Part shown: one piece after another, positions 1-12,275 of the stretch | Numbering within the stretch: position 1 is the first letter of the stretch | How the letters are laid out: every line of letters starts with the position of its first letter | Assembly: GCF_022374895.2 (NCBI RefSeq) | Contig: NZ_CP092423.2 | Span: 5,766,001-5,830,000, forward strand | Reading direction: 5' to 3' | Source of the DNA: Mycobacterium lentiflavum | GTDB taxonomy: Bacteria > Actinomycetota > Actinomycetes > Mycobacteriales > Mycobacteriaceae | Length of the DNA: 64,000 nucleotides | The notes under the pieces: generated by a model | What the model saw: the letters and a program-made list of their open reading frames with translations, nothing else | Told to the model about the DNA's origin: nothing | Databases searched by the model: none | Translations under genes and position numbers: made by a program

Positions 1-1091
1 GGGAGCTCGAAGATGTCGCAGAACCGGATGAAACGTGTTGCCTTGTCCGAGGCTTCGTTGTCGATCGAGCCGGCCAGGAACATGGGCTGGTTGGCGATCA
101 CGCCGACCGGGCGTCCGTCGACGCGGGCGAACCCGGTGATGATCGCGGGCCCGTGCTGCGAGGCGACTTCGAGAAAATCACCGTCGTCGAAGATCCGCAG
201 CAGGATCTCATGCATGTCGTACGCCGCGTTGTCGGAGTCCGGAATGATCGCGTCGAGTTCCAGATCGGTCGGGGTGATCTCGGGCTCCAGCCCGGGATTG
301 ACGATTGGCGGCTTGTCGAAGACGTTGGACGGCAGGAATGACAGGAAGTCGCGGACGTACTGAAATGCCTGCGCCTCGGTGTCGACGACGTGATGGATGT
401 TGCCGTTGCGGGCCTGGACGTCGGCGCCACCGAGCTCGTCGAGCGTGATCTCTTCGCCGGTGACTTCCTTGATCACGTCGGGCCCGGTGACGAAGAAGTA
501 GCCCTGGTCGCGCACCGCAACAAGGAGATCGTCCTGGATCGGCGAATAGACCGCTCCCCCAGCGCATTTGCCGAAGATGAGCGAGATCTGGGGCACCACT
601 CCGGACAACGCCTCGTGACGGCGGCCCAGCTCGGCGTACCACGCCAGCGAGGTGACCGCGTCCTGGATACGGGCACCACCCGAGTCCTGAATTCCGATGA
701 TCGGGCAGCCGACCATCGCGCACCACTCCATCAGCCGGGCGACCTTGCGGCCGAACATCTCGCCGACGGTGCCCTGGAAGACGGTCTGGTCATGGGAGAA
801 CACACCGACCGGCCGCCCGTCGATCATGGCGTGGCCGGTGATGCAGCCGTCGCCGTAGAGCGCGTTGGGGTCGTTCGGGGTCTTGGCCAGCGCCCCGACC
901 TCCAGGAAGGTGCCCGGGTCGACCAGTGCGTGGATGCGCGACCGGGCGCTGGGGATGCCCTTCGCATCGCGCTTGGCGGCGGCCTTCTCGCCGCCGGGCT
1001 CCTTGGCCAGTTCCAGGCGAGCGTTGAGCTCGGCTAGCTTCTCGGCCGTGGTGTGGACGACAGGAGCCGGCCCAGGCGCTACATCCGTCAC
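1..1091 (-). CDS. accD4: Acyl-CoA carboxylase beta subunit AccD4, 5' part only
   Basis: This is the carboxyltransferase subunit of the long-chain acyl-CoA carboxylase that makes the carboxylated C26-type chain condensed by Pks13. The visible N-terminal 363 residues of about 520 read continuously; the C-terminus lies beyond the left edge. Family signatures include [33 protein letters not shown] and the oxyanion-type segment [12 protein letters not shown]. The start is GTG at 1091, which shares one base with the TAG stop of pks13, so translation is probably coupled. The order fadD32-pks13-accD4 is the conserved mycolate condensation operon (Rv3801c-Rv3799c). The motifs and operon position leave little doubt. 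Confidence 0.95.
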   Translation of the reverse strand, partial: MTDVAPGPAPVVHTTAEKLAELNARLELAKEPGGEKAAAKRDAKGIPSARSRIHALVDPGTFLEVGALAKTPNDPNALYGDGCITGHAMIDGRPVGVFSHDQTVFQGTVGEMFGRKVARLMEWCAMVGCPIIGIQDSGGARIQDAVTSLAWYAELGRRHEALSGVVPQISLIFGKCAGGAVYSPIQDDLLVAVRDQGYFFVTGPDVIKEVTGEEITLDELGGADVQARNGNIHHVVDTEAQAFQYVRDFLSFLPSNVFDKPPIVNPGLEPEITPTDLELDAIIPDSDNAAYDMHEILLRIFDDGDFLEVASQHGPAIITGFARVDGRPVGVIANQPMFLAGSIDNEASDKATRFIRFCDIFEL

Positions 1092-4000
1092 TACTTGCCT
1101 ACCTCACTTGTCCGGCGGTGCTCTGCCGCGACCGTGTTCAGCGCCTGGGTCATATGCGCACCGACCTTGGCGATGATCGGCTCGTCGATGGCCTGAATGT
1201 GCTCGCCACCAATCGGCACGACCTCGAGGTCGGCGACATACTCGCCCCAACCACCATCCGGCTGCCGAACGGCGTATCGCGGCTCGAACATGATCGCGTC
1301 GTCATGGTAGCGATCGGCCATATAGAGGGTCACATGCCCGTCGTAAGGCTGGATCTCGGCGGTGTCGATCGCCCGGTTGTCCAGGTACGACGTGCGCTGG
1401 TGCTCGATGATCCCGGCCGGGATCTGCACCCCGCTCTGGCTGACGGCGTCCAGCACGAACCGGATCTGACCCTCGTCGTCGAGCTCCTCGAGCTGCTCGT
1501 ACGGGATCGCCGGGATGGTGACCTGGAAGGTCTTCTCCGCGAAGCGGGCGTAGCGGTCCCAGCGCGCACGGACCTCCTCCTTGGTCTGCGGGACCTCTTC
1601 GCCGGCGCGCACCGCGTCGATCAGGCCCACCCAGGCGACGTCCTTGCCCATCTTCTTCAGTCCGATAGCGCAGGCGTAGGCCAGCACTCCGCCCAGCGAC
1701 CAGCCGGCCAGGATGTAGGGCCCGTCGCCCTGCATCTCGATCAGCTTCGGAACGTATTGCGCCGCACGCTCTTCGATCGTGCCCTCGACCCGCTCCAGCC
1801 CGTACATCGGAGTGTCCGCGGGCAACCGGTTGAGCAGCGGCTCGTAGACCACCGTCGATCCGCCGGCCGGGTGGAAGACGAAAACCGGTGGCTTGGTCGA
1901 GCCCTCGACCGGCGCCCGCAGCGTGCGGACGAACCCGTCCACCACGCCGGCCTCGAGGTACTGGCGGACCTTCTCGGCCAGCGCTTCGATGTTCTCCGAG
2001 CTCAGCACGTCCTCGGCGGTGATCGGCCCCTCGGCACGCTCGGTAAGCCGCTCGGCCAGCTTGGCGGCACTGGCGTCGTCCAGCTTGGGCAGCGGGTTGA
2101 AGATGCCGCCCGGGGACTTGCCGGTGACGATCGCCCAGGTGGCGAAGGTGACCCGCTCCGCGGCGTCACGCGGCGGCACATCGGAGTTCAGCGCCTTGGC
2201 CACCGTCTCCTGGCTGAGCGCTTCGGCCGCGCCGGCCAGGTTCGGCTTGGCGCCGTTGGCGTTGCCGTTGCCGGCCGGGCCGGACGGATCAGTCGGCGGC
2301 GGGGGAATCGCCACATCCGACGGCGGCGGAGCCTGCGGATCCGGCGCGGTGGCTCCCAGCGATTCCGGCGTTGCCCCGCTGAGCAATCCGGCCTGCACCC
2401 GGGCGATCTCCTCGTCGGTCTGCGTCCGCTGGTACTCGTGCAACTGCTCGACCTCGTCGCGGTGTTCGAGCGCGTACTCGATCAGCTTCTCGACGTTGTA
2501 GAGGTTGGCGTCGCGCACCGCCGTCAATTGGATTGGCGGCAGGTCGAAGTCGTACTCGACCCGGTTCTTGATCCGTACCGCCATCAGCGAGTCCAGGCCC
2601 AGCTCGATCAGCGGCACCTCCCACGGCAGGTCCTCGGGTTCGTAACCCATGGCCGCCGCGACGATCGCGCCGAGTCGCTCGGCGATGGTCTCGCCGGATT
2701 CCGGTGACCATTTGGTGAATCCGGACGGCATGTAGCGGTTGGTCAGGCTGTCCGACAACGTTTCCGCGTCCGCGGGCTCTTCGACGGGCGCAGCGACCGG
2801 TGCTTCCGCCAGTCCCGTTGCGGCCACGGGTGCGATCGTGGCACCGGCGCCGACCGCGGTGGGCAAGGCGCCCACTGCCGCACCCGCCCGCGCGACCAGC
2901 GCGTCGTAGACCAACGTGAACGATTCGTCGATACGCGCATGCACCTGCACCGACGCACCGCCGGGATGCCGCGTCATCGTCGTCACCAGCCGGGCACCGT
3001 CGCCCGGCACCGCGCGCTGCTCGGCCGCCGTCAGCTGCGCGTCCGGAATCACTTGAGCCGCAGCGGCTCTCACCAACGCGGCCAGGTCTGCCGTCTCGCC
3101 CCGGGGCGCGAATTCCCAGACGTGGCGGCCATCCGGCAACGCAACGTGCGTTCCCGGCATGATGAGCGATCCGTCGCTGCTGAAGTGCGCGTCCAGCCAA
3201 TGCACTTTGCGCTTGAACCGGGTCGGCGGGATGTTGGCGTAGTCCTGCGGTCCCTGGGCGGGGCTGAACATGGTGCGGATGTCCAGGTCGTGTCCGTAGA
3301 CGTAGAGCTGCGCCAGGGTCGACGTGATCGACTCGACCTCGTCCTGCTTGCGGGCCAGCGTCGGGATCAGCTGGGCTTCATGAAGACCAGCGCTGGCCGT
3401 CGTTAATCCCACCTGCATCAGCGCCACCGGGTTGGGCGCCAGCTCCAGGAACGTGGTGTGACCGCTGTCGACGGCGTTGCGGATGCCGTGGGTGAAGTAG
3501 ACGCTGTGGCGCAGCCCCTTCTTCCAGTAGTCGACGTCGTGGATCGGGTCGGCGCCGGGCTTGACGTAACTGCCCTCGTGCACGGTCGAGTAGATCCCGG
3601 CCGTCGGGCTCATCGGCTTGATGCCCTGCAGCTCCGCGGCCAACTCGCCGAGCAGCGGGTCCATCTGCGAGGTGTGGCTGGCGCCCTTGGTCTGGAACTT
3701 GCGGGCGAACTTGCCCTCGGATTCCGCGCGGGCGATGATCGCGTCCACCTGCTCGGGCGGCCCGCCGATGACGGTCTGGGTGGGTGCGGCGTAGACGCAC
3801 ACCTCCAGGTCGGGGAAATCGGAGAACACCGTCTTGATCTCGTCGGCGGAGTACTCCACCAGCGCCATCAGCCGGATGAACTCACCGAACAGCATGGACT
3901 CGCCCTCGCCCATCAGGTGCGAACGCGAGCAGATCGCCCGGGTAGCGTCGCGCAGCGACAGGCCGCCGGCGAAGTAGGCCGACGCGGCCTCACCCAGCGA

Positions 4001-6451
4001 CTGTCCTACCACCGCAGCGGGTTTGGCGCCGTGATGCTTGAGCAGCTCACCCAGCGCGATCTGGATCGCGAAGATGGTGACCTGAGTGGTCTCGATGCCG
4101 TAGTCCTGCGAGTCGTCGAGGATCAGCTCGAGCACCGAGTAGCCCAACTCGTCCTGGACCAGGGCGTCGACCTTCTCGATCCACTCGGCGAACACCGGGT
4201 TGCGCAGATACAGGCTCTTGCCCATCTTGCGGTGCTGCGCACCGAATCCGGCGAGCACCCACACCGGGCCGTTGCTCACCGGCCCGTCCACGCTGAACAC
4301 GTTGGGCCGCTGCTTGCCCTCGGCGACCGCGCGCAAGCCCTTGATGGCCTCCTCGTGGTCGTGGGCCAGCACTATCGCGCGGGAGCGACCGTGGTTGCGC
4401 CGCGACAGCGACCGCCCGATCGACTCCAGCGACGACGCCTGCCCCTCGGGACTTTCCATCCAGTCCGCCAGTTCGGCCGCGGCGGCCTTCTTGCGCGACG
4501 TCAGGAACGCCGACACCGCAAGCGGAATCAGCGGCTTGGTCGGCTCCGACTCCTGTTGAGCGGCAAGCTCTTCCAGTGCGGCTTGCTTGAGCTCGAGCGC
4601 CTCGTCGGTCACACCCGGCAGCTCGGGCTCGAAATCCGGGATCTCGTACTCGTCGGTGATGATGTTGCCGAAGTCGTCGAACCGCAGCGAGTGGCTTTCA
4701 CTCGTGGGCGTCTCGGCCTGATCGTCTTCGGCGGCCGCGGTCACCTCTTGGGCGGGTGCGTCGCGTTCGGCGACATCACTCGGCAGCACCTCGCGGACGA
4801 CCACGTGCGAGTTGGCCCCACCGAAGCCGAAGCTCGACACCCCGGCCAACGCGTACCCGCCGTAGCGCGGCCAATCGGTCGCGGTATCAACGAATTTCAG
4901 GTGCATGCCGTCGAAGTCGATGTAAGGGCTCGGCCCGGCGAAGTTGATCGACGGCGGCAGCTTGTCGTGCTGCAACGACAACACGACCTTGGCCAAACTG
5001 GCCGCGCCGGCGGCCGACTCCAGGTGTCCCACATTGGTTTTGATCGCGCCCAGCAGCGCGGGACGGTCGGCGGAACGGCCTCGGCCGACCACCCGGCCCA
5101 GCGCCTCGGCCTCGATCGGGTCACCCAGGACGGTGCCGGTGCCGTGCGCCTCGATGTAGTCGACGTTGCGCGGATCGATGCCGGCATCCTTGTACGCCCG
5201 GCGGAGCACCTCGGCCTGGGCGTCCTGGTTGGGGGCGATCAGGCCGTTGGACCGGCCGTCGTGGTTGATCGCGCTGCCGGCGATGACGGCCAGGATCTGG
5301 TCGCCGTCACGGCGCGCGTCGTCGACCCGCTTGAGCACGAACATGCCGCCACCCTCGGAGCGGGTGTAGCCGTCGGCGTCCGAGGAGAACGACTTGATCC
5401 GGCCGTCGGGAGACAGCACCGCGCCGATCTCGTCGAAGCCGAGCGTGGCCAGCGGGGTGAGCAGTGCGTTGACCCCGCCGGCGAGCGCGACGTCGCATTC
5501 GCCGTTGCGCAGCGCCTGCACCGCCTGATGCGTGGCCACCAGCGAACTCGAGCAGGCGGTGTCCATTGCCACCGACGGGCCGCGGAAGTCGTAGAAGTAG
5601 GACACCCGGTTGGCGATGATCGAGTTCGCGGTACCGGTGATCGCGTACGGGTGGGCGACGGTCGGGTCGGATACCGCCAGGAACTGGTAGTCGTGGTTGG
5701 AGAAGCCGACGTACACGCCGACGGCCTCGCCGCGCAGGCTCGACGCCGGGATGCGGGCGTGCTCGAGAGCCTCCCAGGTCAGCTCCAGAGCCAGCCGCTG
5801 CTGCGGGTCGATGTTGTCGGCCTCGGTCTTGGCGATCGCGAAGAACTCGGAGTCGAATCCCTTGACGTCCTTCAGGTAGCCGCCGCGGGTGCGGGCCTTG
5901 GCGACCATTTCGGCGATGCGCGGCTCTTCCAGGAACTCCGACCAGCGGCCCTCGGGCAGATCGGTGATGGCGTCGCGGCCCTCCATCAGGGCCTGCCAGG
6001 TTTCCTCCGGGGTGTTCATGTCGCCGGGCAGTCGGGTGGACAGGCCCACGATCGCGATGTCGACGCGTTCGGCCGGCCCGGTGCGGGTCCAGTCGATTTC
6101 ACCGAGGTCGTCGTCGGGCCGCTCCGGTTCGCCCTCGATGATGCGGGTGGCCAGCGATTCGATGGTCGGGTGCTGGAAGGCCACTGCCACCGACAGCGTG
6201 ACGCCGGTCAGGTCCTCGATGTCGGCGGCCATTGCCACCGCGTCCCGTGACGACAAGCCCAGCTCCACCATCGGCACCGACTCGTCGATGGAGTCGGGCG
6301 ACTGCCCGACGGCCCGGCCCACCCAGTTGCGCAGCCATTCCCGCATCTCGGGGACCGTCATGTCGGTCTTCTTGGCCGGCGCGTCGACGCCGGGCCCGGT
6401 AGCGGCCGCGTTGTCAGAGTTGTCCGGCAGGTCAGATTCTGTGTCAGCCAT
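1091..6451 (-). CDS. pks13: Polyketide synthase Pks13, mycolic acid condensase
   Basis: It performs the final Claisen condensation of two fatty chains to give the alpha-alkyl beta-ketoacyl mycolate precursor. It has 1786 residues, slightly longer than the M. tuberculosis protein. Domains in order: N-terminal ACP (phosphopantetheine Ser about 68 in ELGLSSRD), ketosynthase (Cys about 300 in DTACSSS, with HGTGT and NVGHLE histidine motifs), acyltransferase (Ser about 818 in VGQSLGE), second ACP (Ser about 1288 in LGLDSLMAV) and C-terminal thioesterase (Ser about 1585 in GWSLGG). Linkers rich in Ala, Pro and Glu separate the AT, ACP and TE. All catalytic residues look intact. The gene starts 11 bp after the fadD32 stop, and its stop overlaps the accD4 start by one base. 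Confidence 0.98.
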   Translation of the reverse strand: MADTESDLPDNSDNAAATGPGVDAPAKKTDMTVPEMREWLRNWVGRAVGQSPDSIDESVPMVELGLSSRDAVAMAADIEDLTGVTLSVAVAFQHPTIESLATRIIEGEPERPDDDLGEIDWTRTGPAERVDIAIVGLSTRLPGDMNTPEETWQALMEGRDAITDLPEGRWSEFLEEPRIAEMVAKARTRGGYLKDVKGFDSEFFAIAKTEADNIDPQQRLALELTWEALEHARIPASSLRGEAVGVYVGFSNHDYQFLAVSDPTVAHPYAITGTANSIIANRVSYFYDFRGPSVAMDTACSSSLVATHQAVQALRNGECDVALAGGVNALLTPLATLGFDEIGAVLSPDGRIKSFSSDADGYTRSEGGGMFVLKRVDDARRDGDQILAVIAGSAINHDGRSNGLIAPNQDAQAEVLRRAYKDAGIDPRNVDYIEAHGTGTVLGDPIEAEALGRVVGRGRSADRPALLGAIKTNVGHLESAAGAASLAKVVLSLQHDKLPPSINFAGPSPYIDFDGMHLKFVDTATDWPRYGGYALAGVSSFGFGGANSHVVVREVLPSDVAERDAPAQEVTAAAEDDQAETPTSESHSLRFDDFGNIITDEYEIPDFEPELPGVTDEALELKQAALEELAAQQESEPTKPLIPLAVSAFLTSRKKAAAAELADWMESPEGQASSLESIGRSLSRRNHGRSRAIVLAHDHEEAIKGLRAVAEGKQRPNVFSVDGPVSNGPVWVLAGFGAQHRKMGKSLYLRNPVFAEWIEKVDALVQDELGYSVLELILDDSQDYGIETTQVTIFAIQIALGELLKHHGAKPAAVVGQSLGEAASAYFAGGLSLRDATRAICSRSHLMGEGESMLFGEFIRLMALVEYSADEIKTVFSDFPDLEVCVYAAPTQTVIGGPPEQVDAIIARAESEGKFARKFQTKGASHTSQMDPLLGELAAELQGIKPMSPTAGIYSTVHEGSYVKPGADPIHDVDYWKKGLRHSVYFTHGIRNAVDSGHTTFLELAPNPVALMQVGLTTASAGLHEAQLIPTLARKQDEVESITSTLAQLYVYGHDLDIRTMFSPAQGPQDYANIPPTRFKRKVHWLDAHFSSDGSLIMPGTHVALPDGRHVWEFAPRGETADLAALVRAAAAQVIPDAQLTAAEQRAVPGDGARLVTTMTRHPGGASVQVHARIDESFTLVYDALVARAGAAVGALPTAVGAGATIAPVAATGLAEAPVAAPVEEPADAETLSDSLTNRYMPSGFTKWSPESGETIAERLGAIVAAAMGYEPEDLPWEVPLIELGLDSLMAVRIKNRVEYDFDLPPIQLTAVRDANLYNVEKLIEYALEHRDEVEQLHEYQRTQTDEEIARVQAGLLSGATPESLGATAPDPQAPPPSDVAIPPPPTDPSGPAGNGNANGAKPNLAGAAEALSQETVAKALNSDVPPRDAAERVTFATWAIVTGKSPGGIFNPLPKLDDASAAKLAERLTERAEGPITAEDVLSSENIEALAEKVRQYLEAGVVDGFVRTLRAPVEGSTKPPVFVFHPAGGSTVVYEPLLNRLPADTPMYGLERVEGTIEERAAQYVPKLIEMQGDGPYILAGWSLGGVLAYACAIGLKKMGKDVAWVGLIDAVRAGEEVPQTKEEVRARWDRYARFAEKTFQVTIPAIPYEQLEELDDEGQIRFVLDAVSQSGVQIPAGIIEHQRTSYLDNRAIDTAEIQPYDGHVTLYMADRYHDDAIMFEPRYAVRQPDGGWGEYVADLEVVPIGGEHIQAIDEPIIAKVGAHMTQALNTVAAEHRRTSEVGK

Positions 6452-6462
6452 GATTCCTGAAT

Positions 6463-8361
6463 TCAGTCGGTGGCACTGGCAAAGGCGGTCGGGGACCCGA
6501 TACCGCTGCGCAGGCTGCCGTCGAGGTAGGCGGCACGGCAGGCACGGTGCCCGATCTTGCCGCTGGAGGTACGGGGAATCGTCCCCGACTGCACCAGCAG
6601 CAGGTCACGAACGGTGACCCCGTGGCGCACGGCGATGGCCGCCCGGATGTCGTCGGCAATGGGCTGGTAGTCGAGCTTGTGGGTACCGGCGGCGCGCTCG
6701 GCGACGATCACCAGCTGCTCCGAGGTGTCGTCGGGGTCGAACTTGAGTCCGGTGTGCGGATTGTCGAACACCTCTTGCGGCAGCTCGTTGGCCGGTACGG
6801 AGAAGGCGGCGACGTAGCCGGTGCGCAATGCCTTGCTCGCCTCCTGCGCCGAGTACTCGAGATCCTGCGGGTAGTGGTTGCGGCCGTCGATGATCACCAG
6901 GTCCTTGATACGGCCGGCTATATAGAGGTGGCCGTTGAAGTAGGTGCCGTAGTCGCCGGTGCGCACCCACAGGCCGTCGTCGGCGGCGCCTTCGGCGTGC
7001 GACTCCGGGATACGCGACTTGAGGATGTTGCGGAAGACCTCGGTGGTCTCGGCTTCCTTGCCCCAGTAGCCGGTGCCCAGGTTCTTGCCGTGCAACCAGA
7101 TCTCGCCGATCTGGCCGTCCGGCAGCTCGCTGGCGGTGTCGGGATCGACGATGACGGCCCATTCATCGACGCCGATGACGCCGGCCGATACCTGCGCGAC
7201 GGCGTTCGGCGAGTCCGCGGCCACCTCAACGAAGCGCTGCTTGTTCAGCTCTTCGCGGTCGACGTGGATCACGGTGGGCGCCTCGTCCATGGGTGTGGTC
7301 GAGACGAACAACGTGGCCTCGGCGAGGCCGTAAGACGGCTTGATCGCGGTCTTGCGCAGACCGTAGGGCTCGAACGCGTCGTAGAACTTGCGCATCGACG
7401 CCGGCGACACCGGCTCGCTGCCGTTGAGGATGCCCTTGACGTTGCTCAGGTCCAGCGGCGGCTCGCCCTCTTTCGGGACGCCGCGCACCGCGGCGTGCTC
7501 GAAGGCGAAGTTGGGCGCGACGGTGAAGACCTCGCAGTCCGGTCCGTCGTCGGGCTTGCGTGCCATCTCCCGGATCCAGCGGCCGGGACGGCGGACGAAC
7601 GCGGCCGGGGTCATGAAGGTGAAGTGGTGGCCGAGCACCGGTGACAGCAGGGCGGTGATCAGACCCATGTCGTGGAAGAACGGTAACCAGGACAGGCCGC
7701 GGTCGCCGTCCTTGCCTTCCAGGCCGTTGAGCACCTGCAGCACGTTGGTGGGCAGGTTGAGGTGGGTGATCTGCACGCCGGTCGGGGTGCGGGTGGACCC
7801 GGAGGTGTACTGCAGGTAGGCGATCGTGTTCTCGTCGGCTTCCGGTTCTATCCAGGTCGCGGCGACCTCGTCGGGCACCGCGTCGACGGCGATGACGCGG
7901 GGCCGTTCCTTGGCCGCCCGGGCGCGGATGAACTTGCGGACGCCTTCGGCGGCCTCGGTAGTGGTCAGGATCGTCGACGGCGCGCAGTCGTCGAGCACGG
8001 CGTGCAGGCGGCCGACGTGACCCGGCTCGCTGGGGTCGAACAGCGGGACCGCGATGCGCCCGGCGTAGAGGGCGCCGAAGAAGGCAATGAGGTAGTGCAG
8101 GTTTTGCGGGCACAGGATGGCGATCCGGTCGCCGGGCTCGGTGACCTGCTGCAGTCGGGCGCCCACTGCCCGGTTGCGGGCGCTGAAGTCGCGCCAGACG
8201 ATGTCGCGGTAGACGCCGTCGCGCTCGGTGGAGAAGTCCACGAACCGGTACGCCAGCCTGTCGCCGCGAACCTTCGCCCATTTTTCGACGTGCTTGACCA
8301 AGTTCGTGTTGTCCGGGAACTTGATTCGTCCGTCCACAATGAACGGGTTGTGGTACGCCAT
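6463..8361 (-). CDS. fadD32: Long-chain fatty acyl-AMP ligase FadD32
   Basis: It activates the meromycolic acid as an acyl-adenylate and loads it on the N-terminal ACP of Pks13. It has 632 residues. The adenylation core motif [12 protein letters not shown] is present, followed by the FAAL-type sequences [19 protein letters not shown] and the hinge region VRTGDYG, then the C-terminal lysine motif PRTSSGKI. It is the first gene of the fadD32-pks13-accD4 operon. The 335-bp gap upstream makes a dedicated promoter likely. The start is ATG at 8361, preceded by a purine-rich stretch (AGGAGAGGG on the minus strand) at good spacing. Confidence 0.97.
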   Translation of the reverse strand: MAYHNPFIVDGRIKFPDNTNLVKHVEKWAKVRGDRLAYRFVDFSTERDGVYRDIVWRDFSARNRAVGARLQQVTEPGDRIAILCPQNLHYLIAFFGALYAGRIAVPLFDPSEPGHVGRLHAVLDDCAPSTILTTTEAAEGVRKFIRARAAKERPRVIAVDAVPDEVAATWIEPEADENTIAYLQYTSGSTRTPTGVQITHLNLPTNVLQVLNGLEGKDGDRGLSWLPFFHDMGLITALLSPVLGHHFTFMTPAAFVRRPGRWIREMARKPDDGPDCEVFTVAPNFAFEHAAVRGVPKEGEPPLDLSNVKGILNGSEPVSPASMRKFYDAFEPYGLRKTAIKPSYGLAEATLFVSTTPMDEAPTVIHVDREELNKQRFVEVAADSPNAVAQVSAGVIGVDEWAVIVDPDTASELPDGQIGEIWLHGKNLGTGYWGKEAETTEVFRNILKSRIPESHAEGAADDGLWVRTGDYGTYFNGHLYIAGRIKDLVIIDGRNHYPQDLEYSAQEASKALRTGYVAAFSVPANELPQEVFDNPHTGLKFDPDDTSEQLVIVAERAAGTHKLDYQPIADDIRAAIAVRHGVTVRDLLLVQSGTIPRTSSGKIGHRACRAAYLDGSLRSGIGSPTAFASATD

Positions 8362-8696
8362 GCCGCCCTCTCCTGTTACAACTCGCCGGTTAGCTAGTCC
8401 GGCGGTCCTGGTGCCGGCTGTGCCGACAATGTTCCTCTGCGTCCCCTGCGCGCGGGCCGACCTCGTGCACGGCGCAATGTGCGCCGGTCCCTGCGAGCTT
8501 CGACCCGGTCGGAAACCGCCAAAATTCTTATCGCTCTTAGTTTTCTCTTAATGTTAGGCGGCGGCGCGCGGCAGACCAAATCTCAAGGTACCGCCGATTG
8601 CCCCGGGTACCGCCTACCTAACAGCTGTGTCCCCCAGCCCAGGTCGCCGGGGTGCCCGACAGCATCGTCTTGGCGATGTTCCCGGCACCCGGGCGG
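8362..8696. other. Intergenic region upstream of fadD32
   Basis: This 335-bp gap lies between two genes on the minus strand. The part around 8520-8560 is locally AT-rich for this genome (TTAGTTTTCTCTTAATG on the plus strand) and is a plausible site for the fadD32 promoter. Short GC-rich repeats of GGGTACCGCC and GGTACCGCCG type occur around 8585-8620. No convincing terminator hairpin or small gene was found. Confidence 0.4.
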
Positions 8697-9713
8697 TTAC
8701 CCGTGCTTGGGGTGTGGCGCGTTTTCGATGAGATTACGCGCCCAGTTCAATGTCCAATCGGTGGAGGTGGCGCCGTCCAGGTTCCAGAACTGGGGGGTCG
8801 CGTACATCGCGTGCACCGGCTGGCCCGCGCCGCCGGCCAGGGTGTTGAGCGTATTCGGCAGGTTGGCGACGCTGAAGGCCTCGTCGGGAGCCGCGCAGAT
8901 CAGGTCGCCGGCCGCACAGATCTCGTTCGTCTTGCCGTTGAGGTCCCCGAAGCCGCCGGGCCGGGGGCCCGTCATCGTCAAACCCAGCCCGGACAACATC
9001 GGCACCTCGTGCAAGGTGACCTCGGCGCCCTGGCCGGGCGGATTAGGCCCGATGTCGTTGCCCACGCCCTGCTGGCGACGGCCGTCGGCAATCAATGTCA
9101 CACCCAACACCAGGTCGTCGTCGACGGGGCCGCGGCCGTTGCCGATATCGCTGGCGATGTCACCGGCGATCACCGCGCCCTGCGAGAAGCCGACCAGCAC
9201 GTAGCTGGTCAGCGGGCACTTGTTGTTCATGTCGGTCAGCGCTTGGATCGTCGCGCGGGTGCCTTCGGCCCGGCTGTCGTTGTACGACATCTGCTTGACG
9301 CCGCCCAGCGGGTTGTTGAATTGAGCCGTGTAGGGGACGGTGAAGATCTGCAATCGCGACGACGGGAACTGCTGGCCGATCGCGACGGTGTCTTGGTGCA
9401 GCAGCGCGTTCGGGAACTGCATCGGGTTGAGCGGATCGTCGGTCGGCGACGACTCCCAGGTGCCGGGCACGACGATCATTTGCACGTCTGGGCAGGAAGC
9501 GTCCTGAGAAGCCGGCCGCGGCTTGTGCGGATGCGTCGTGGTCGAGGACGGCGGCAGGATGCCGGGCGGAACCGCGCTGGGTGGCGCTTCGGTACTGCGC
9601 AGCATCGTCACGACGGCCACGATGACCAACAGCACGACGCCGGCCATGGACAGCGCGGCTACCCAGGCGAGAATTCGGCGGCGCTTGCGCAGCCGCTGGG
9701 CATTCGAGGTCAT
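8697..9713 (-). CDS. culp6: Cutinase-like envelope lipase/thioesterase Culp6
   Basis: This is the Rv3802c homologue, a cell-wall phospholipase/thioesterase with a cutinase-type alpha/beta hydrolase fold. It has 338 residues. An N-terminal basic stretch (LRKRRR) and a single hydrophobic segment at about residues 14-38 form a membrane anchor or signal. A Pro/Ser/Thr linker follows, then the catalytic domain with nucleophile Ser in GFSQGA. The paired-cysteine region [13 protein letters not shown] and the C-terminal His in PVHAMY probably complete the triad. It lies between the mycolate operon and the antigen 85 genes, consistent with a role in mycolate or envelope lipid turnover. It is well separated from fbpD (about 130 bp), so it may have its own promoter. 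Confidence 0.92.
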   Translation of the reverse strand: MTSNAQRLRKRRRILAWVAALSMAGVVLLVIVAVVTMLRSTEAPPSAVPPGILPPSSTTTHPHKPRPASQDASCPDVQMIVVPGTWESSPTDDPLNPMQFPNALLHQDTVAIGQQFPSSRLQIFTVPYTAQFNNPLGGVKQMSYNDSRAEGTRATIQALTDMNNKCPLTSYVLVGFSQGAVIAGDIASDIGNGRGPVDDDLVLGVTLIADGRRQQGVGNDIGPNPPGQGAEVTLHEVPMLSGLGLTMTGPRPGGFGDLNGKTNEICAAGDLICAAPDEAFSVANLPNTLNTLAGGAGQPVHAMYATPQFWNLDGATSTDWTLNWARNLIENAPHPKHG

Positions 9714-9843
9714 GTTCTCCTGCTAGCAGAGTCGGTAGGTCGCAGCGTGTTACCGGGCAGCGGCCACCCCGCCCTCTGCTGCTCAAATACACGGTACCGG
9801 CTCGGCGCGTGGCGCCGTCCGTCCTGCCGGCGCGCCCGCGTGG

Positions 9844-10749
9844 CTAGCGGATGGCTCCCACGATGTCACCCGACATGGCGCCCAGCTGCCCGGACCACGA
9901 GCCCCAGCCGTTGTCGCCGCCGCCCGGGAAGTCGAAGTGGCCGTTGTGACCGCCGACGCTGCGGTACTGCTGGTAGAACATGCGGCTGTTACCCATCGCC
10001 TCGCCGGCCTGTCCGATCATCGCGGGCGCGTCGCCGCCCATGTTCGTCGGGCTCCAGACCCACACCCGGGTATTGTTCTGCGCCAGCAGCGCGGCGTGCA
10101 CGTAGGGGTCGTGCCACTTCCACCGGCCCAGCTGCGGAGCGCCCCACATGCCGTTGCCATCCACGCCGCCGAACTGCTGCAGGCCGGCCAGGATCGAACC
10201 ATTCGTGGTGGTGTTCGACGGGTACAGGAATCCGGACAGCGAGCCGGCGAAGCCGAAGCGATCGGGGTGGAAGGCTGCCAGTGCCATCGCGGCATAGCCA
10301 CCCTGGGATGCGCCCACGGCGGCGTGCCCGCCCGGTGCCAGCCCCTTGTTGGCGGCCAGCCAGTCGGGTAGCTCGGCGGACAGGAAGGTGTCCCACTGCT
10401 TGCTGCCGTCCTGCTCCCAGTTGGTGTACATGCTCCAGGCACCGCCGGCAGGCGCCACCACGGAGATCCCCTTGCCGGCCAGGGTGCCCATGGCGTTGCC
10501 CGCGGTCACCCAGTTGCTGACGTCGGGCGCGGCGTTGAAGGCGTCCAGCAGATACACCGCGTGCGGACCACCGCCGAGGAAGGCGACCGGGATATCACGG
10601 CCCATGGCGCCGGACGGCACCATCAGCGTCTCGTAAGGCGCCGCTTGGGCCTTGCCCGTGATTCCTGCCGCCACACCGCCGAATCCGAGTGTCAGCGCGG
10701 CAACGCAAAGTACCCGCAGCAGCATCGCCAGACCCCGCACGCTACCCAT
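9844..10749 (-). CDS. fbpD: Antigen 85-like protein FbpD (MPT51)
   Basis: It is a secreted alpha/beta-hydrolase paralogue of the antigen 85 mycolyltransferases, of the non-catalytic MPT51 type. It has 301 residues. I chose ATG 10749, which has GGAGGG just upstream; an upstream in-frame extension would add 27 residues that do not look like a signal peptide. The signal peptide probably ends at AQA before APYE (about residue 36). The nucleophile position reads G-A-S-Q-G (Ser148). By hand alignment to FbpA, the catalytic Glu is Ala and the catalytic His (GTHDW) is Asn (GDNGW), so the triad is incomplete. It follows fbpA, separated by a strong hairpin. Confidence 0.93.
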   Translation of the reverse strand: MGSVRGLAMLLRVLCVAALTLGFGGVAAGITGKAQAAPYETLMVPSGAMGRDIPVAFLGGGPHAVYLLDAFNAAPDVSNWVTAGNAMGTLAGKGISVVAPAGGAWSMYTNWEQDGSKQWDTFLSAELPDWLAANKGLAPGGHAAVGASQGGYAAMALAAFHPDRFGFAGSLSGFLYPSNTTTNGSILAGLQQFGGVDGNGMWGAPQLGRWKWHDPYVHAALLAQNNTRVWVWSPTNMGGDAPAMIGQAGEAMGNSRMFYQQYRSVGGHNGHFDFPGGGDNGWGSWSGQLGAMSGDIVGAIR

Positions 10750-10851
10750 GTCCGCCCTCCATCGTGTAGTCGCTGTGTTTGCACAGTAACCAGGTCCGAA
10801 GTGCAGCCGACCCGCAGGGTAGTGAAACAAGTCACACCGCAGAATGACTAA

Positions 10852-10878
10852 CGGCGGAAACCCGAAGGGTTTCCGCCG
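10852..10878 (-). terminator. Perfect 12-bp hairpin after fbpA
   Basis: The arms CGGCGGAAACCC and GGGTTTCCGCCG are perfectly complementary around a 3-nt loop (GAA). The hairpin sits 33 bases downstream of the fbpA stop and about 100 bases upstream of the fbpD start. There is no long U tail, which is common for mycobacterial terminators. It probably ends the fbpA transcript or attenuates read-through into fbpD. Confidence 0.75.
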
Positions 10879-10910
10879 CTAATCGCGTGCTCTAGAGGTC
10901 CTCTACCGGA

Positions 10911-12275
<1,365 letters not shown>

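Noticed and set aside
3458-6250. A 930-aa plus-strand frame opposite pks13
   Set aside because: It is the complement of the ketosynthase and acyltransferase coding region, with Arg/Gly/Asp-rich shadow composition, and no ribosome-binding site.
8697-9713. Culp6 as a secreted cutinase with cleaved signal peptide
   Set aside because: The N-terminal helix has no clear cleavage site and is followed by a long linker, which fits a membrane anchor as well. I left both open in the feature.
9803-9817. Six-bp hairpin CGGCGC-GTG-GCGCCG between culp6 and fbpD
   Set aside because: It is short, and such stems are common in this GC-rich sequence. It lies upstream of fbpD's terminus without a T tail.
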